From Diploptera punctata (taxonomy: Eukaryota; Arthropoda; Insecta; Blattodea; Blaberidae), in assembly GCA_030220185.1 (NCBI GenBank), contig JASPKZ010001273.1, positions 1 to 64,000 on the forward strand: a stretch of 64,000 nucleotides of DNA, written 5' to 3'. Position numbers and translations under genes: made by a program. The notes under the pieces were generated by a model. It did not search any database. It had not been told where the DNA came from and worked only from the letters and a program-made list of their open reading frames with translations. This document shows, one piece after another, positions 41,029-50,699 of this stretch; position 1 is the stretch's first letter; each line of letters opens with the position of its first letter.

Positions 41029-41725
41029 AATTTATAAGATTCATAATATGTTCCGTTGAGGTATTATTAAAAATTAAAGTATAAAATTATGGAATATTTA
41101 CCTAAAAGATCGTCTTTCCTCAATCCTCACCTTTGGTAGTTATTTAACTGTAGCGCTTTTGGGACTAGTCCCATTATTAGTAGGATTCAAAGCTGGTGTT
41201 TCACTGAAGATCTGGTAGAGGGGGGTTACACGAAATGGGTCCGTTTTCGTTTATCAGATGATCGTTTGTTGTTAACTGCTTTCAAAATTCCAATTTCCTC
41301 GAATACGTATATCTTCGCTGGATTGTTTTTTCTGTGCATTACCATTAGGGTGTTTTCAATATCTAACATGCAATGTCCTTCATGGATAATGTGTTTTGCA
41401 TGGCTTGATTTTCCTTCGTTATCCATGAAGGAAATCGCATGTTACATTTTGGAAAACACCCTAATAGTAATGCACAGAGAAAACAATCAAGCGAAGATAA
41501 ACGTACTCGAGGAGAAGGAGATTTTGAAACCAGTTAACAACAACGACCATCTGATAAACGAAAACGAACCCAGGACCTGTAACCCCTTCTACCAGATCTT
41601 CAGTGAAACGCCATTTTGAATCCTGCTGATGATGGGACTAGTCCCGAAAGCGCTACAGTTAAATAACTAAGAAAGTTGAGGAGACGGATCTTTTAGGTAA
41701 ATATCCCATAATTTTATACTTAATA
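41029..41725. mobile_element. Penelope-like element, head-to-head inverted copies
   Basis: Two arms of about 300 bp form an imperfect palindrome centred near 41410. The left arm on the minus strand encodes SSHAKHIIHEGHCMLDIENT then LMVMHRKNNPAKIYVFEEIG; the right arm on the plus strand encodes LENTLIVMHRENNQAKINVL then EEKEILKPVNNN. This is the C-terminal part of a PLE GIY-YIG endonuclease (SxxAxH...ILH...LExxEI). Both arms end in the terminal sequence 'gcgctacagttaaataa' to 'taaaattatggaatatt', shared with 55318-55584. Confidence 0.7.
41626..41656 (+). ncRNA. Hammerhead-like core at PLE end
   Basis: Reads CTGATGA (perfect hammerhead core), an extra T, stem GGGAC/GTCCC with a 2-nt loop, then GAAAGCGCTAC. 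GAAA is followed by a very short potential stem III (GC/GC) and CTA. It lies just downstream of the PLE endonuclease frame, where such ribozymes have been reported in PLEs. The mirrored copy on the minus strand (41150-41185) has lost the core. The extra T makes activity doubtful. Confidence 0.4.
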
Positions 41726-41826
41726 AAAAAACATTTCGTTTAAAAAGTCATTTCAAACATATGTGTATACCTTAAAATCATAAAATGTTGGAAAATCCAT
41801 ATTGATATCTTTATATATTTATTCCG

Positions 41827-42130
41827 TCCACCGATGTGGTCTCGAGGTCGTGCTGCCTTGTCACGCAGCGGGCCCGGGTTCGATCCCCGGTGGGGGCAGT
41901 TTTTCTGGGTGAGGTTTTTATCGGGGTTTTTCCTCACCTGTCAGGAAAACTTTAAGGCCTAAACGGTCCCCGAAATCATATGGTCATCATCATCATCCTT
42001 AAACGATGTGGAAAGCAACGGGAAGCTACCACACCTATAATTCCGTAGTAACGCAGCAAGCATAGCATGAAAATGCTGTGATTGCAGTGAAGGACCTGCC
42101 TTCGGGCAGAATTACTATGGATGGATATAT
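41827..42130 (+). mobile_element. SINE-A, plus orientation, near complete
   Basis: The head is 'gtccaccgatgtggtctcga' with B box GGTTCGATCCC, and the tail is 'attactatggatggat'. It lacks about 15 bases around the 'gtaagacaaat' segment compared with other copies. Confidence 0.92.
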
Positions 42131-42566
42131 AATCCTTCTGTACGTACGACTGGATCGATTTTGATTTTTTTTTTTTTTGCGTGTCCGATTGCGTCCCTCG
42201 ATCGTTTAGATTCACAATTGGACCCTCTAAACCATTAGATGTAGGAGTTCATCTCAAGTGAAAATATAAAAATCGTCCAAGCGGTCACATCTTTCGATGT
42301 TTTACAATGAAATTAAGTATATCCTATTAAAACAAGGTAGGTATTATCAAAAAATGAAGAAAATCCGATGATTAGAAGTGGATGTTTACTTGAAACCCGA
42401 AATTAAAAACTACCTAAACGACTGGACTAATTTTGATGAAATGTTTTGTGCGTGTTTCAGTTGGTCCCTGGATGCTTTAGATTCACAAGTGGACCCGGTA
42501 GGTGGCGCTGCGATCAGGTTATAGGACTTTTTTTATGTCAGATATGTAGTCATCTGTATTATCAAC

Positions 42567-42722
42567 AGTCCGTTGCCGTGGTGTAGTCGGTTGGTCCCTA
42601 CCTTCCACTCCGGCGACCCGGGTTCGATTCCCGGCGGGATAGGGGATTTTAAATCTCCACCTTGGGTCTGGGTGTGTGTGTCCTGTCCTTGTGTATATGT
42701 GAGAATAAAAGACAGTTAACAA
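42567..42722 (+). mobile_element. SINE-F copy 1
   Basis: The tRNA-like head 'gttgccgtggtgtagtcggt' is followed by a perfect B box (GGGTTCGATTCCC). A short body, 'gggattttaaatctccacct', leads to an A-rich 'gtaaaacaaaaag' tail. It is about 155 bp long, shorter than the other SINE families here. Confidence 0.8.
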
Positions 42723-42837
42723 AACATGTAAAACAAAAAGAAAAAAGGTAAAACAAGAAGGAGAAACAGTATAAACGAAAAAATAAAATAATTCGGATGT
42801 TTACGGCGAACGCGTATCAGAAGCCGAATTTAGAAAC

Positions 42838-43020
42838 GAGTCCGTCGTAGTGGCGTAGTCAGTAGAGTCACTACCTTCCACTCCGGTGACCCGGGTTCGA
42901 TTCCCGGCGGGGTAGGGGATTTCAAATCTCCACCTTGGGTGGTGTGTATCCTGTCTTGTGTTTGTATGTGTGAATAAGATAAAAAGGTTAACAAAGGTAA
43001 AACAAAAAGGAAGAACAGCA
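42838..43020 (+). mobile_element. SINE-F copy 2
   Basis: Same family as 42567-42722, 115 bp further on, with head 'gtcgtagtggcgtagtcagt' and the same B box, body and 'gtaaaacaaaaagg' tail. The two copies may be independent insertions or a local duplication. Confidence 0.8.
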
Positions 43021-44073
43021 TAAACGAAAGAAAACGAAAAAAAAATACATGGATGGTTTATTGTAGGACTTGCGCTATATAGGATAAAAAAAAATAAAAA
43101 AAACATTCCGCACAACAAAAATGTGACGTCATCGTGCACGCTTAACAGATGGCAGTGAGGAGTTTTCTTGCGAACATATTTAATGTGTCTTAATTAGTGA
43201 ATCTTATGGTATAAAACATAAAAGTAACTTACGTTTTTATCGCCCGACCATGACATTAGAATTGAACGTTTGGGCAGGACAACGTCTACCAGGTTCGCTA
43301 GTGTGTTTATACAATCCTTTATGATGTTGATTAGGGTAACGATATCAAGAATGATAGAAAGTGCTTCAGGAAGTAAAATCATAATGGACTGCTGAGAGTT
43401 TTTTAAATGCAAAGTAGTAACTACATTTCAGCGCTGACGGTACATTACAATCAAAATATATTAACGTCACACGACCTTGGTACCAATCTCCTATTAACTC
43501 TATGGTAATTCATTTTACAATGAAGACTTTCAGTCAATGACGAGTAGCAGGTGAAGCCCGTGTCTTCTAAACTGGAAATGAAGATTGGAATTGTTATTTT
43601 TTCTCCTTCACATACTTTTTTGTCCCATTTTCATAAATAAAATAATAAAATTCTACTCTCTCAACCCATTCGCTTCAAGTTTAAATGCTCAATGTATTTT
43701 CCTAGAAACCGGATTTAAGTCACTGTAAATTATATTGTCTATTTTCAGACATTCAAAGCAAACAAAATATAACGGTACTTGCGATCACAAAAAGGGTGAA
43801 GGCCGAAACACATTCCTCTACTATTCATAAACTTCCTTACTTACTCACTTACTCACTGGCACTATCGAACCCGTAGGTTCATGGCCGCGCGGACATAAGC
43901 TCTCCATACATCCCTATCCTGAGCTAATGCTTTCCAATCATTCCCTGTATAATCTACTTCCCTCAAATCATAGTTAATGTTGTTCTCCCACCTCATTCTT
44001 GGTCTACCAACTGGGCGTTTTCCTTGTGGCTTTCCCTGTATAATCTATTTCCCTCAAATCATAGTTAATGTTG

Positions 44074-44376
44074 AATGCAGGCTTTCACGGCCGGTAATCA
44101 TAATGTTGTGTGATTCCGGGTTCTGTGGCCGTGGTCCATAGTTGGTGTTGATACCAGACGTTTCGCCCTCAACTGCGGAGGGCATCTTCAGTGGCGAGTG
44201 CTTCTAGGCGTGTTTCCTGGTCGGAAGATCTACTTCCACTCTAAGTAGATCTTCCGACCAGGAAACACGCCTAGAAGCACTCGCCACTGAAGATGCCCTC
44301 CGCAGTTGAGGGCGAAACGTCTGGTATCAACACCAACTATGGACCACGGCCACAGAACCCGGAATCACACAACATT
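44074..44376. mobile_element. Perfect palindromic insertion (135-bp arms) with target-site duplication
   Basis: Arms 44100-44234 and 44244-44378 are exact reverse complements by reading, with a 9-base centre (tccactcta). The insert is flanked by atcatagttaatgttg at 44058-44073 and 44377-44392. Each arm carries a hammerhead-like core. The structure resembles the inverted PLE termini at 41029 and 55318 but differs in sequence, so it may belong to another PLE family. Confidence 0.8.
44287..44326 (+). ncRNA. Hammerhead-like core in palindrome
   Basis: Reads CTGAAGA, an extra T, stem GCCCTC/GAGGGC with a 7-nt loop, then GAAAC, a 5-nt loop (GTCTG) and GTA. Its mirror is on the minus strand at 44152-44191. 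Stem I pairing is not evident beyond the first pair. Confidence 0.35.
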
Positions 44377-45434
44377 ATCATAGTTAATGTTGTTCTCCCA
44401 CCTCATTCTTGGTCTACCAACTGGGCGTTTTCCTTGTGGCTTTCCTACAAGAAGTTTCCATGCACGTCTCTCATTCCCCATACGCGCAACATGTCCTGCC
44501 CATCGCAGTCTACGAGACTTAACTGTTCTTATTATATCTGGCTTCCTATAAAGACCATGTAGTTCATTATTATGTAGTCTTCTCCATTCACCTGTCTGTT
44601 CATCTCTCTTCGGTCCAAAAATTTTCCTAAGAACTTTATTCTCAAATACTCGTAATCTCCTTTCCTCCCTTAAAGTAAGAGTCCATGTTTCGCACCCATA
44701 TAATATAAATGGTAGAATAATAGTTTTATATATTTTCAGCTTAACGTTTTTTGAAAGGAGTTGGGACATCAAAAGTCTCTGCAATGCATAATAGCATGCA
44801 TTCCAGTTTGAGCCTTTGGCATGGGTTCCCTGAAGTAGTCCTCGCCCGGAGAACCGAATGGGGGACTATTTGACCTCCGGAAAATTTTACCCCAGATGAC
44901 CCATGTCCGCATTTCTTGACGGTTGTATTTTTACGGTGAAAGATCGTCACTCTTTCGCCCAAGGTACTTTTTTCGTCTGGATTATCACCTTCGACCAGTC
45001 CGGCATGAGTAACCCTATCGGCAGCAATGCTACCGCCGGCATAGCTCTCAGAATCATTAAGCACGCAAGCCACTCCACCACGACAAGGTAAAGATACCAT
45101 GGAGGGCTACTATTCATAAATGTTAACAAAATATTACCCTGTCAAGAGATGTACAAAATATTCCAAAAATATATAACAGCAGAGTTAAGCGAGTGTACTT
45201 CGTCTTCTGAGTTGAAGGCCATTTAACTGCCGGCATGTGTACTTCGTCTTTTGAGGGCATGTGGGTTAATATCACGTGAAGGTCGTTTGCGGTGGTCACA
45301 GCAATTATCCCAAATGTCTGATAAAAAATGTCTCTTCCACTTTACAATAACTTGTAATGCAAAAATGTTATATTATTTTATTTAACAACGTTCTTTAGCA
45401 GTCAAGGTTATTATTCTCATTATTATCACGATAC

Positions 45435-45590
45435 ATAGTGTTCTGCCCAAGAGTAGGTCTTTCACTGCAAACTCGGCATTCTCCACAATTTCCTTATTTA
45501 CCGTGGAAAGACTCATCTTGCCATGTTTGCAGCTTTACCAGGGATGTGTAGGTGCGGTAGCTTCCCGTTTCTTTCCACACCACACTTTTG
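45435..45590 (-). mobile_element. SINE-A variant, 3' part
   Basis: Begins 'gttctgcccaagagtaggtc' and ends 'cccgtttctttccacacca' as in SINE-A, but the middle section ('ctccacaatttccttattta') is not found in other copies. This suggests an older subfamily. Confidence 0.7.
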
Positions 45591-45689
45591 CATCTTTTAA
45601 GATCTTAAGAAAGTCCCGGGGGACCCCGACTTGCAGGTGACGAGAATGGATTTGGCCATCTATGAAAAAATAAGGCAACTAAAAAATTA

Positions 45690-45795
45690 CCTTGGTCGAT
45701 CATCTACCTCTGTGATTAACACATGTGGATATGAGGCCAGCAGCCGGCTGGTAGACCAAGGGCCTTCTAGGCCTGTCGCGTCATGGAGTTTTTTT
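45690..45795 (+). mobile_element. SINE-E-related 3' fragment
   Basis: The stretch 'acacatgtggatatgaggcc' through 'ccaagggccttctaggcctg' matches 14560-14615 and ends near an (AT)n run at 45846-45900. Confidence 0.6.
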
Positions 45796-45844
45796 AGTAA
45801 CTCCTTACAAAGGAGAGGCCATGGCTCAACAATATAGATTATAA

Positions 45845-45901
<57 letters not shown>

Positions 45902-45972
45902 CCTAGCCTCTTGTTCTGCAGGTGTCTTTTACAACGGCAGATTGTATTTAATTTGTCTAATATGACCCTAAA

Positions 45973-46855
45973 TACAGAGCTATTCAGAAAGAAGGAACAT
46001 ACTTCAAACATTTCTTCCAAAGTACAAAAAATATGAACAATTCCAACGTTCCTGGAAAGAGAAAAGTTTTAAGTTCCGATCACGGCCGCATTTCTCTAAC
46101 CACGTCCGATGTTACCTGAATAACTCCATTCCAGGACGTTGGATTGGAAGAAGAGCAGAAGATATGTTTTATCGCCGGTGGCCTCCTAGGTCATCAGACC
46201 TAACCCCGTATGATTTTTATCTGTGGGGTTACGTAAAACACCGTTTTTATCCCCCCTATGCCTGACACTCTTGAAAATCTGCGACAAATTGTTGAAGCTG
46301 TGAATTCGATAACACAGTCTAATGAATCACATGTTCTTTATAAGAAGCCAGATATAATGAGAACATTTAAGTCTCGTAGACTGCGATGGGCAGGACATGT
46401 GGCACGAATGTGGAATGAAAGACGTGCATGGAAGCTTCTTGTGGGAAAACCAGAGGGAAAACGCCCAGTTGGTAGACCAAGAATGAGGTGGGAGAATAAC
46501 ATTAACTATGATTTGAGGAAAGTAGATTATACAGGGAATGATTGGAAAACATTGGCTCAGGATAGGGATGTATGGAGAGCTTATGTCCGCGCGGCCATGA
46601 AACTACGGGTTCAATAGTGCCAGTGAGTTAGTTAGTTAGTGAATTCGATAACTAAAAACCAGTGGATTAGTGTGTGGCAAGAAATGAGCCACCGTTTTGA
46701 TATTTGTCGTATAACTCATGGTGCCCATATTGAATACATAAGATAGTGAAATTTGAACTTTTTTCTTTCTATGAACGTTGGAATTGTGTTTATATTTTTT
46801 GTAGTTTGGAAAAAAAATATTTGATGTCTGTTCCTTCTTTCTGAATAGCCCTGTA
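45973..46855 (+). mobile_element. mariner-like DNA transposon remnant with long inverted ends
   Basis: The left end 'cagagctattcagaaagaag' (45975) and the right end complement 'cagggctattcagaaagaag' (to 46853) are inverted. Similarity extends imperfectly about 80 bases inward on both sides ('caattccaacgttc'). TA flanks both ends. Inside, one frame reads RWPPRSSDLTPYDFYLWGYV then KHRFYPP, the conserved last-catalytic-Asp region of mariner-type transposases (WPPRSPDLxPxDFxLWGYxK). The N-terminal two-thirds are deleted. The frame resumes after a LINE insertion as KNQWISVWQEMSHRFDICR and ends at a stop near 46744. Confidence 0.88.
46314..46638 (+). mobile_element. LINE-2, 325 bp, inserted in the mariner-like element
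   Basis: Flanked by gtgaattcgataac at 46300-46313 and 46639-46652. The insert encodes PDIMRTFKSRRLRWAGHVAR through RPRMRWENNINYDLRKVDYT to RDVWRAYVRAAMKLRVQ-stop, with a gttagttagt 3' tail. This copy has an open C-terminal frame and is close to the family consensus. Removing the insert and one repeat restores the transposase reading frame across the site. Confidence 0.95.
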
Positions 46856-47135
46856 TAACAGATAACGGAGATCTTGCAATGGCGTAGTATTTACTTTACA
46901 GTGATGTGATACGACAATAATGATTCTAGTAATCTCCATACTGACTTGCCTTTTTTAATGTTCATTTTCAATGGAATTACGGTCTACTTCAAAAGTAACA
47001 CGAAATGACAAAATATTCATCTTCACCTTGCATCCGTCATATTTGGAGGCCAGGGAAAGAAGTTCACAAATTTCTGGATTTATATAAGTTAACTTTTAAA
47101 AATTGTTTTTTGGACATTACATCTGATTTGAGCAA

Positions 47136-47945
47136 AAAGTCTAACTCACTGGCACCATCGAACCTGTAGGTTCATGGCCGCGCGGACATAAGCTCCCATA
47201 CATCCCTATCCTGAGCTAATGCTTTTCCAATCATCTCCTGTATAATATACTTCCCTCAAATCATAGTTAATGTTATTCTCCCACCTCATTCTTGGTCTGC
47301 CAACTGGGCGTTTTCCCTCTAGTTTTCCTACAAGAAGCTTCCATACACCGATTTCATTCCCCATTCGTGCCAGATGTCCTGCTCATCGCAGTCTACTTAA
47401 CTGTTCTTATTATATCTGGCTTCCTATAAAGACCATATTGTTCACTGTTATGCAGTCTTCTTCATTCACGTGTCTGTTCATCTCTCTTTGGTCCAACAAT
47501 TTTCGTAAGAACTTTATTCTCAAATACTCGTATTCTCCTTTCCTCCATGTTTCGCATCCATATAACATAACTGGTAGAATTATTGTTTTATATGTTTTCA
47601 GTTTAATGTTAAACGTAATTTGTTTCAACATATACAAAGAATGCCAAATAATCGTTTATCAAAACAGCTGCTTCATTATAAACCTCTAGGCCGAAGAAAT
47701 GTAGGAAGACCAAAACGTCTTTGGAAGGACGACTTGCACCTGCAGCATATATTGCACCGGGAAGCGGAACGGGGAACAGGCCCATACCTTGAAGATGATG
47801 ATGATAATGACGTTTTTTGAAAGGAGTTGGGACGACAAGAGTCCCTGTAATGTATAATATAACGCATTTCCAGAATTGAGCCTATGTTTAATTTCTTTGT
47901 GCATCCCATTCCTATTCGTGATTATTGTTCCTATGTATTCATTTA
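47136..47945 (-). pseudogene. LINE-2 RT C-terminal copy, split by LINE-7
   Basis: The reverse-orientation LINE-2 runs from 'aactcactggcaccatcgaa' to about 47610 and resumes at 47818 ('ttttttgaaaggagttggg') to about 47945. The minus-strand peptide includes LKTYKTIILPVMLYGCETW and NERNRCMEAS-type degraded sequence. The interruption is an opposite-strand LINE-7 tail. Confidence 0.82.
47617..47817 (+). mobile_element. LINE-7 3' end inserted in LINE-2
   Basis: It encodes FQHIQRMPNNRLSKQLLHYK, then PLGRRNVGRPKRLWKDDLHL, and ends with a gatgatgatgataatgac tail. Only about 200 bases of the element are present. Target-site duplication is short or unclear. Confidence 0.85.
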
Positions 47946-48339
47946 TTTGAGATTTTAATGTAATCTGTATGGTTATTGGAAGTAAGGCTGTAAAATTGTA
48001 AGCTTAAAAGGTTTATGTTAAATGGGAAAATGCTGTAATTGTGATCTTTCGTGACTCATCTGATCTCACTAAGAATGTTTCATTTCGATGGGTAAATGTA
48101 TCGATTACTTCACTTCTGTGCAGTAAATATCAGATTACTGTGACGCCCATTGGATGAAATTGAGTGAAAATTCGACCACGCCTTTTGTACAAACTCTAGC
48201 AAAACAATCCATTCAAACTTATCACTGCATTCTATATCAGAATATCTTTTTGTTTATCTTTATGGTAGTCTATAGTGATAGGGCTTCAATTGAATTGTCA
48301 CGCGTTTTATTCCGTCAAAATTCATTACATTTTTTAAAA

Positions 48340-49065
48340 GGTAAAGTATAGAGTATTTGTGAATAAAGATCTTAGGACAGTTTTTCAGCCAAAGAGAGAT
48401 TAACAGATAGGTGAATGGAGAGGACTACAGAACAGTGAACTGCATCGTCTTTATAAGAAGCCAGCTATTAAGTCTCCTTTCATAAAAACGTTAAACTGAA
48501 AATATTTAAAACTGTTATTCTACCAGTTATATTATATGGATGCGAAACATGGACTCTCACTTTAAGGAGGAAAGAAGATTACGAGTATTTGAGAATAAAG
48601 TTCTTGAGAAAATTTGTGGGCCAAAGAGAGATGAACAGACAGGTGAGAGCAGAAAACTACATAATAGTGAGCTACATGATCTGTATAGGAAGCCAGATAT
48701 AATAAGAACATGTAATTAATATTTAATTTTAGGAAGTTATATTTTGTCCAAGAACAAATCAACATTAATATTGAGGTAAGATGTCCAGACCAAAAATAAT
48801 ATAATTAATAATAAGAACAGTTAAGTTTCGTAGCTGCAATTAGCAGGACATATGTCACATATGGGGGATGACAGAGGTGCATGGTAGGAAAACCAGAAGG
48901 AAAACGCCCAGTTGGTAGATCAATATTGAGGTGGGAGAATAAAATTATCCATGATTTGAGGGAAGTAGATTATACAGGGGATGATTGGAAAACATTATCT
49001 CAGAATAGGAATGATGGAAAGCTTATGTCCGCGCGGCCATGAATCTACGAATTCGAGAGAGCCAG
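48340..49065 (+). pseudogene. LINE-2 RT C-terminal copies, partly duplicated
   Basis: Two overlapping pieces are joined: 48345-48475 (from the EYLxIK block to KKPAI) and 48476-49065 (from KTVILPVILYGCETWTL to the 3' end 'cgagagagccagttagttaa'). The second carries a 97-bp foreign insertion at 48711-48807. Many stops are present. Confidence 0.82.
48711..48807. mobile_element. 97-bp insertion with 12-bp target-site duplication
   Basis: Flanked by ataataagaaca at 48699-48710 and 48808-48819. The insert carries 'attaatattgaggtaagatg' and flanks matching the inverted repeat at 6449-6625, probably a short PLE-derived terminal piece. It interrupts the IIRTVKSR codons of LINE-2. Confidence 0.85.
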
Positions 49066-49159
49066 TTAGTTAAAGAACTCTCCTGGCGCTTCACTATCGT
49101 TTATCACCCACCATATCATCGGGGTAACGTAACTCCGCATTCCAGGCTTCAGAAGTGGG

Positions 49160-49700
49160 TTACAATTACGCCAATGCAGAAATGTCGAAATGACAACCTG
49201 GGCATCGAATAATAGTAGGCCTATATTACAATACGAGGTTGGGAAGTGGTTTTTACAAAATCGAGGAAAATGTTTAAAAAACCGAGCGATAGCCAGGTTT
49301 TTAATTTCCGAGATTCTATAAAAACACTTCACAACATGCGTTGTACATATTTTTTTGGGCGATGGTGTTTTCAAAATAATAAAAAATAGTAAAATAATAT
49401 CTTTGTTGGAAATATTTGCGTTCATTGTAAACAATTGACCAACGTTAACAGTGTGTCAATGTTTATTAGTTGAAACAGCACGAGGCCATGAGACCATTTG
49501 GTTATAAAATGGCGGCAAATACATATTTATTGTTTTATATTGTTTCAAATAAAGTTCAGTTCATTTTAAAATGCAGTGATTTGTTTCATATAATGTATAT
49601 TAACACTGCCTTTTGGATATTTTTTTGTATATACATTGTATGTAGTATACATAGAGAGCAGTGGTTTTACTTTCCACACGCGTGTTTGTAATATATAATA
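49160..49700 (-). repeat. Unclassified repeat, uninterrupted copy
   Basis: This is the inverted match of 976-1139 plus 1510-1740. It lacks the SINE-B found in that copy. No coding content or clear ends are visible. Confidence 0.6.
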
Positions 49701-49989
49701 TTATAGTATGATTATTTGGGTTGGCAATCCTGAAATGTAGGAAGTTGAACTTTCAATCATGGTCGCCATTGCTGTAAGTACGACAAAACGCACTATCGCG
49801 CAGAAACGTCATTTGTTTTGTTGATAGCACTGAGCAACAAAAAATTTTTTTTTTTTGTCTCGGAAAAAAAAGTGATTCTGATGGTATTTTTTCTCCTGAA
49901 TTCAAACATGATATCGGTTTTTCTCCATCACGCAAGGTTTCCGAGAGACAGGCATTTATAATTTCTAACACTTTAATATTTTCTACATT

Positions 49990-50230
49990 CGTAATTACAC
50001 AATATTCGAACATTCGGACTCACCTAGAAAGTAAGAAATGATGATTTTCTGCTACATTTCGCCTGTGGAGCATCTCTCTGGATGGTCCAACAATAATCGG
50101 CCAGCATATTAGGATTCCATTTGCCTTGATATCTCTTTTCCATAGCTAAATCTCCTGATGAAAGTGTTCCCCGTGCTCATCGCTCACTGCGCCAAGATTT
50201 TCCGGTAAGAAATATAGGTTTATTAAAAAA
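49990..50230 (-). pseudogene. Relic of a multi-copy arthropod gene (SDEHGExFHQ type)
   Basis: The minus strand reads FLPENLGAVSDEHGEHFHQE, then across frameshifts MEKRYQGKWNPNMLADYCW and AENHHFL. This block order (ENLGxxSDEHGExFHQDI...MEKRYQGxW...LADYCW) recurs, to my knowledge, in many unannotated repetitive insect proteins. The molecular function is unknown to me. The adjacent frame 50013-49753 may be its continuation. Confidence 0.45.
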
Positions 50231-50699
50231 TAATTATTTAAATCATTAATTGAAATAAAAAACTGTGGGCTGATGGAGACATTCCGAATACATATTTTTA
50301 AAACACGATAAAAAATGTATTAAGTACAACTAGTGTAGTCTGAAGAAATTGTAGTTATGTGCACAAATGATAAAGAGGATTAAAAGGGCGAATCTGGTAT
50401 TTTGGTGGTTTACTCTCATGAACACTCTTTTTTTTTAAGCATATTACGTTTTTAAGTGGCATTTTTTGTCTGTCTTTTTTAAACGTCTGATCATTCGGAT
50501 CTCTTACTTACCACATTCTACTGTATTTTGGAGTACATTTAAATTGTTAGAAATTGAGGATATTTTTTATTCAATGCCTCAGGTTGTCATTTTGACATTT
50601 CTGCTGTTCTTTTCTGGAATTGGCGTAATTTTAACCCATTCGGAGATTGGGGGCGCCAGGAAGGAGGGGTTACGGCTGCCCCGATGATATGTTGGGTGG

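Larger units (their letters stand above)
43832..45107 (-). mobile_element. LINE-2 with both ends, internally deleted, with target-site duplication
   Basis: Flanked by tactattcataaa at 43819-43831 and 45108-45120. In its own sense it starts 'ccctccatggtatctttacc' (right end), a 5'-leader-like region to about 44800. It then jumps to the RT C-terminal tail (KLKIYKTIILPFILYGCETW, ENKVLRKIFGPKRDEQTGEW, SRRLRWAGHVARMGNERRAW) and ends in gtaagtgagtaag-type repeats. Most of the coding region is missing. A palindrome sits inside at 44074-44376. Confidence 0.85.
43661..45269. mobile_element. piggyBac-like MITE enlarged by a LINE insertion
   Basis: The ends 'tcaacccattcgcttcaag' (TCAA replacing TTAA at 43661) and 'ttgagggcatgtgggttaa' (TTAA at 45266-45269) and the flanking interior match the 300-bp MITE at 10668-10975. 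For example 'aattatattgtctattttca' is at 10736 and 43728, and 'agcagagttaagcgagtgta' at 10885 and 45178. Excluding the insert at 43832-45107 leaves an element of the same length. Confidence 0.8.

Noticed and set aside
42801..43139. 112-codon minus-strand frame rich in Phe/Leu
   Set aside because: It arises from the A-rich tail and head of SINE-F read backwards. The apparent membrane segment is poly-A sequence on the other strand.
44293..44562. 89-codon frame starting in the palindrome
   Set aside because: It crosses the palindrome/LINE-2 junction and cannot be a functional unit.
44741..45129. Overlapping frames on both strands of a GC-rich segment
   Set aside because: The segment is the 5'-leader-like part of LINE-2. 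Neither strand shows a known domain, so I did not call a gene.
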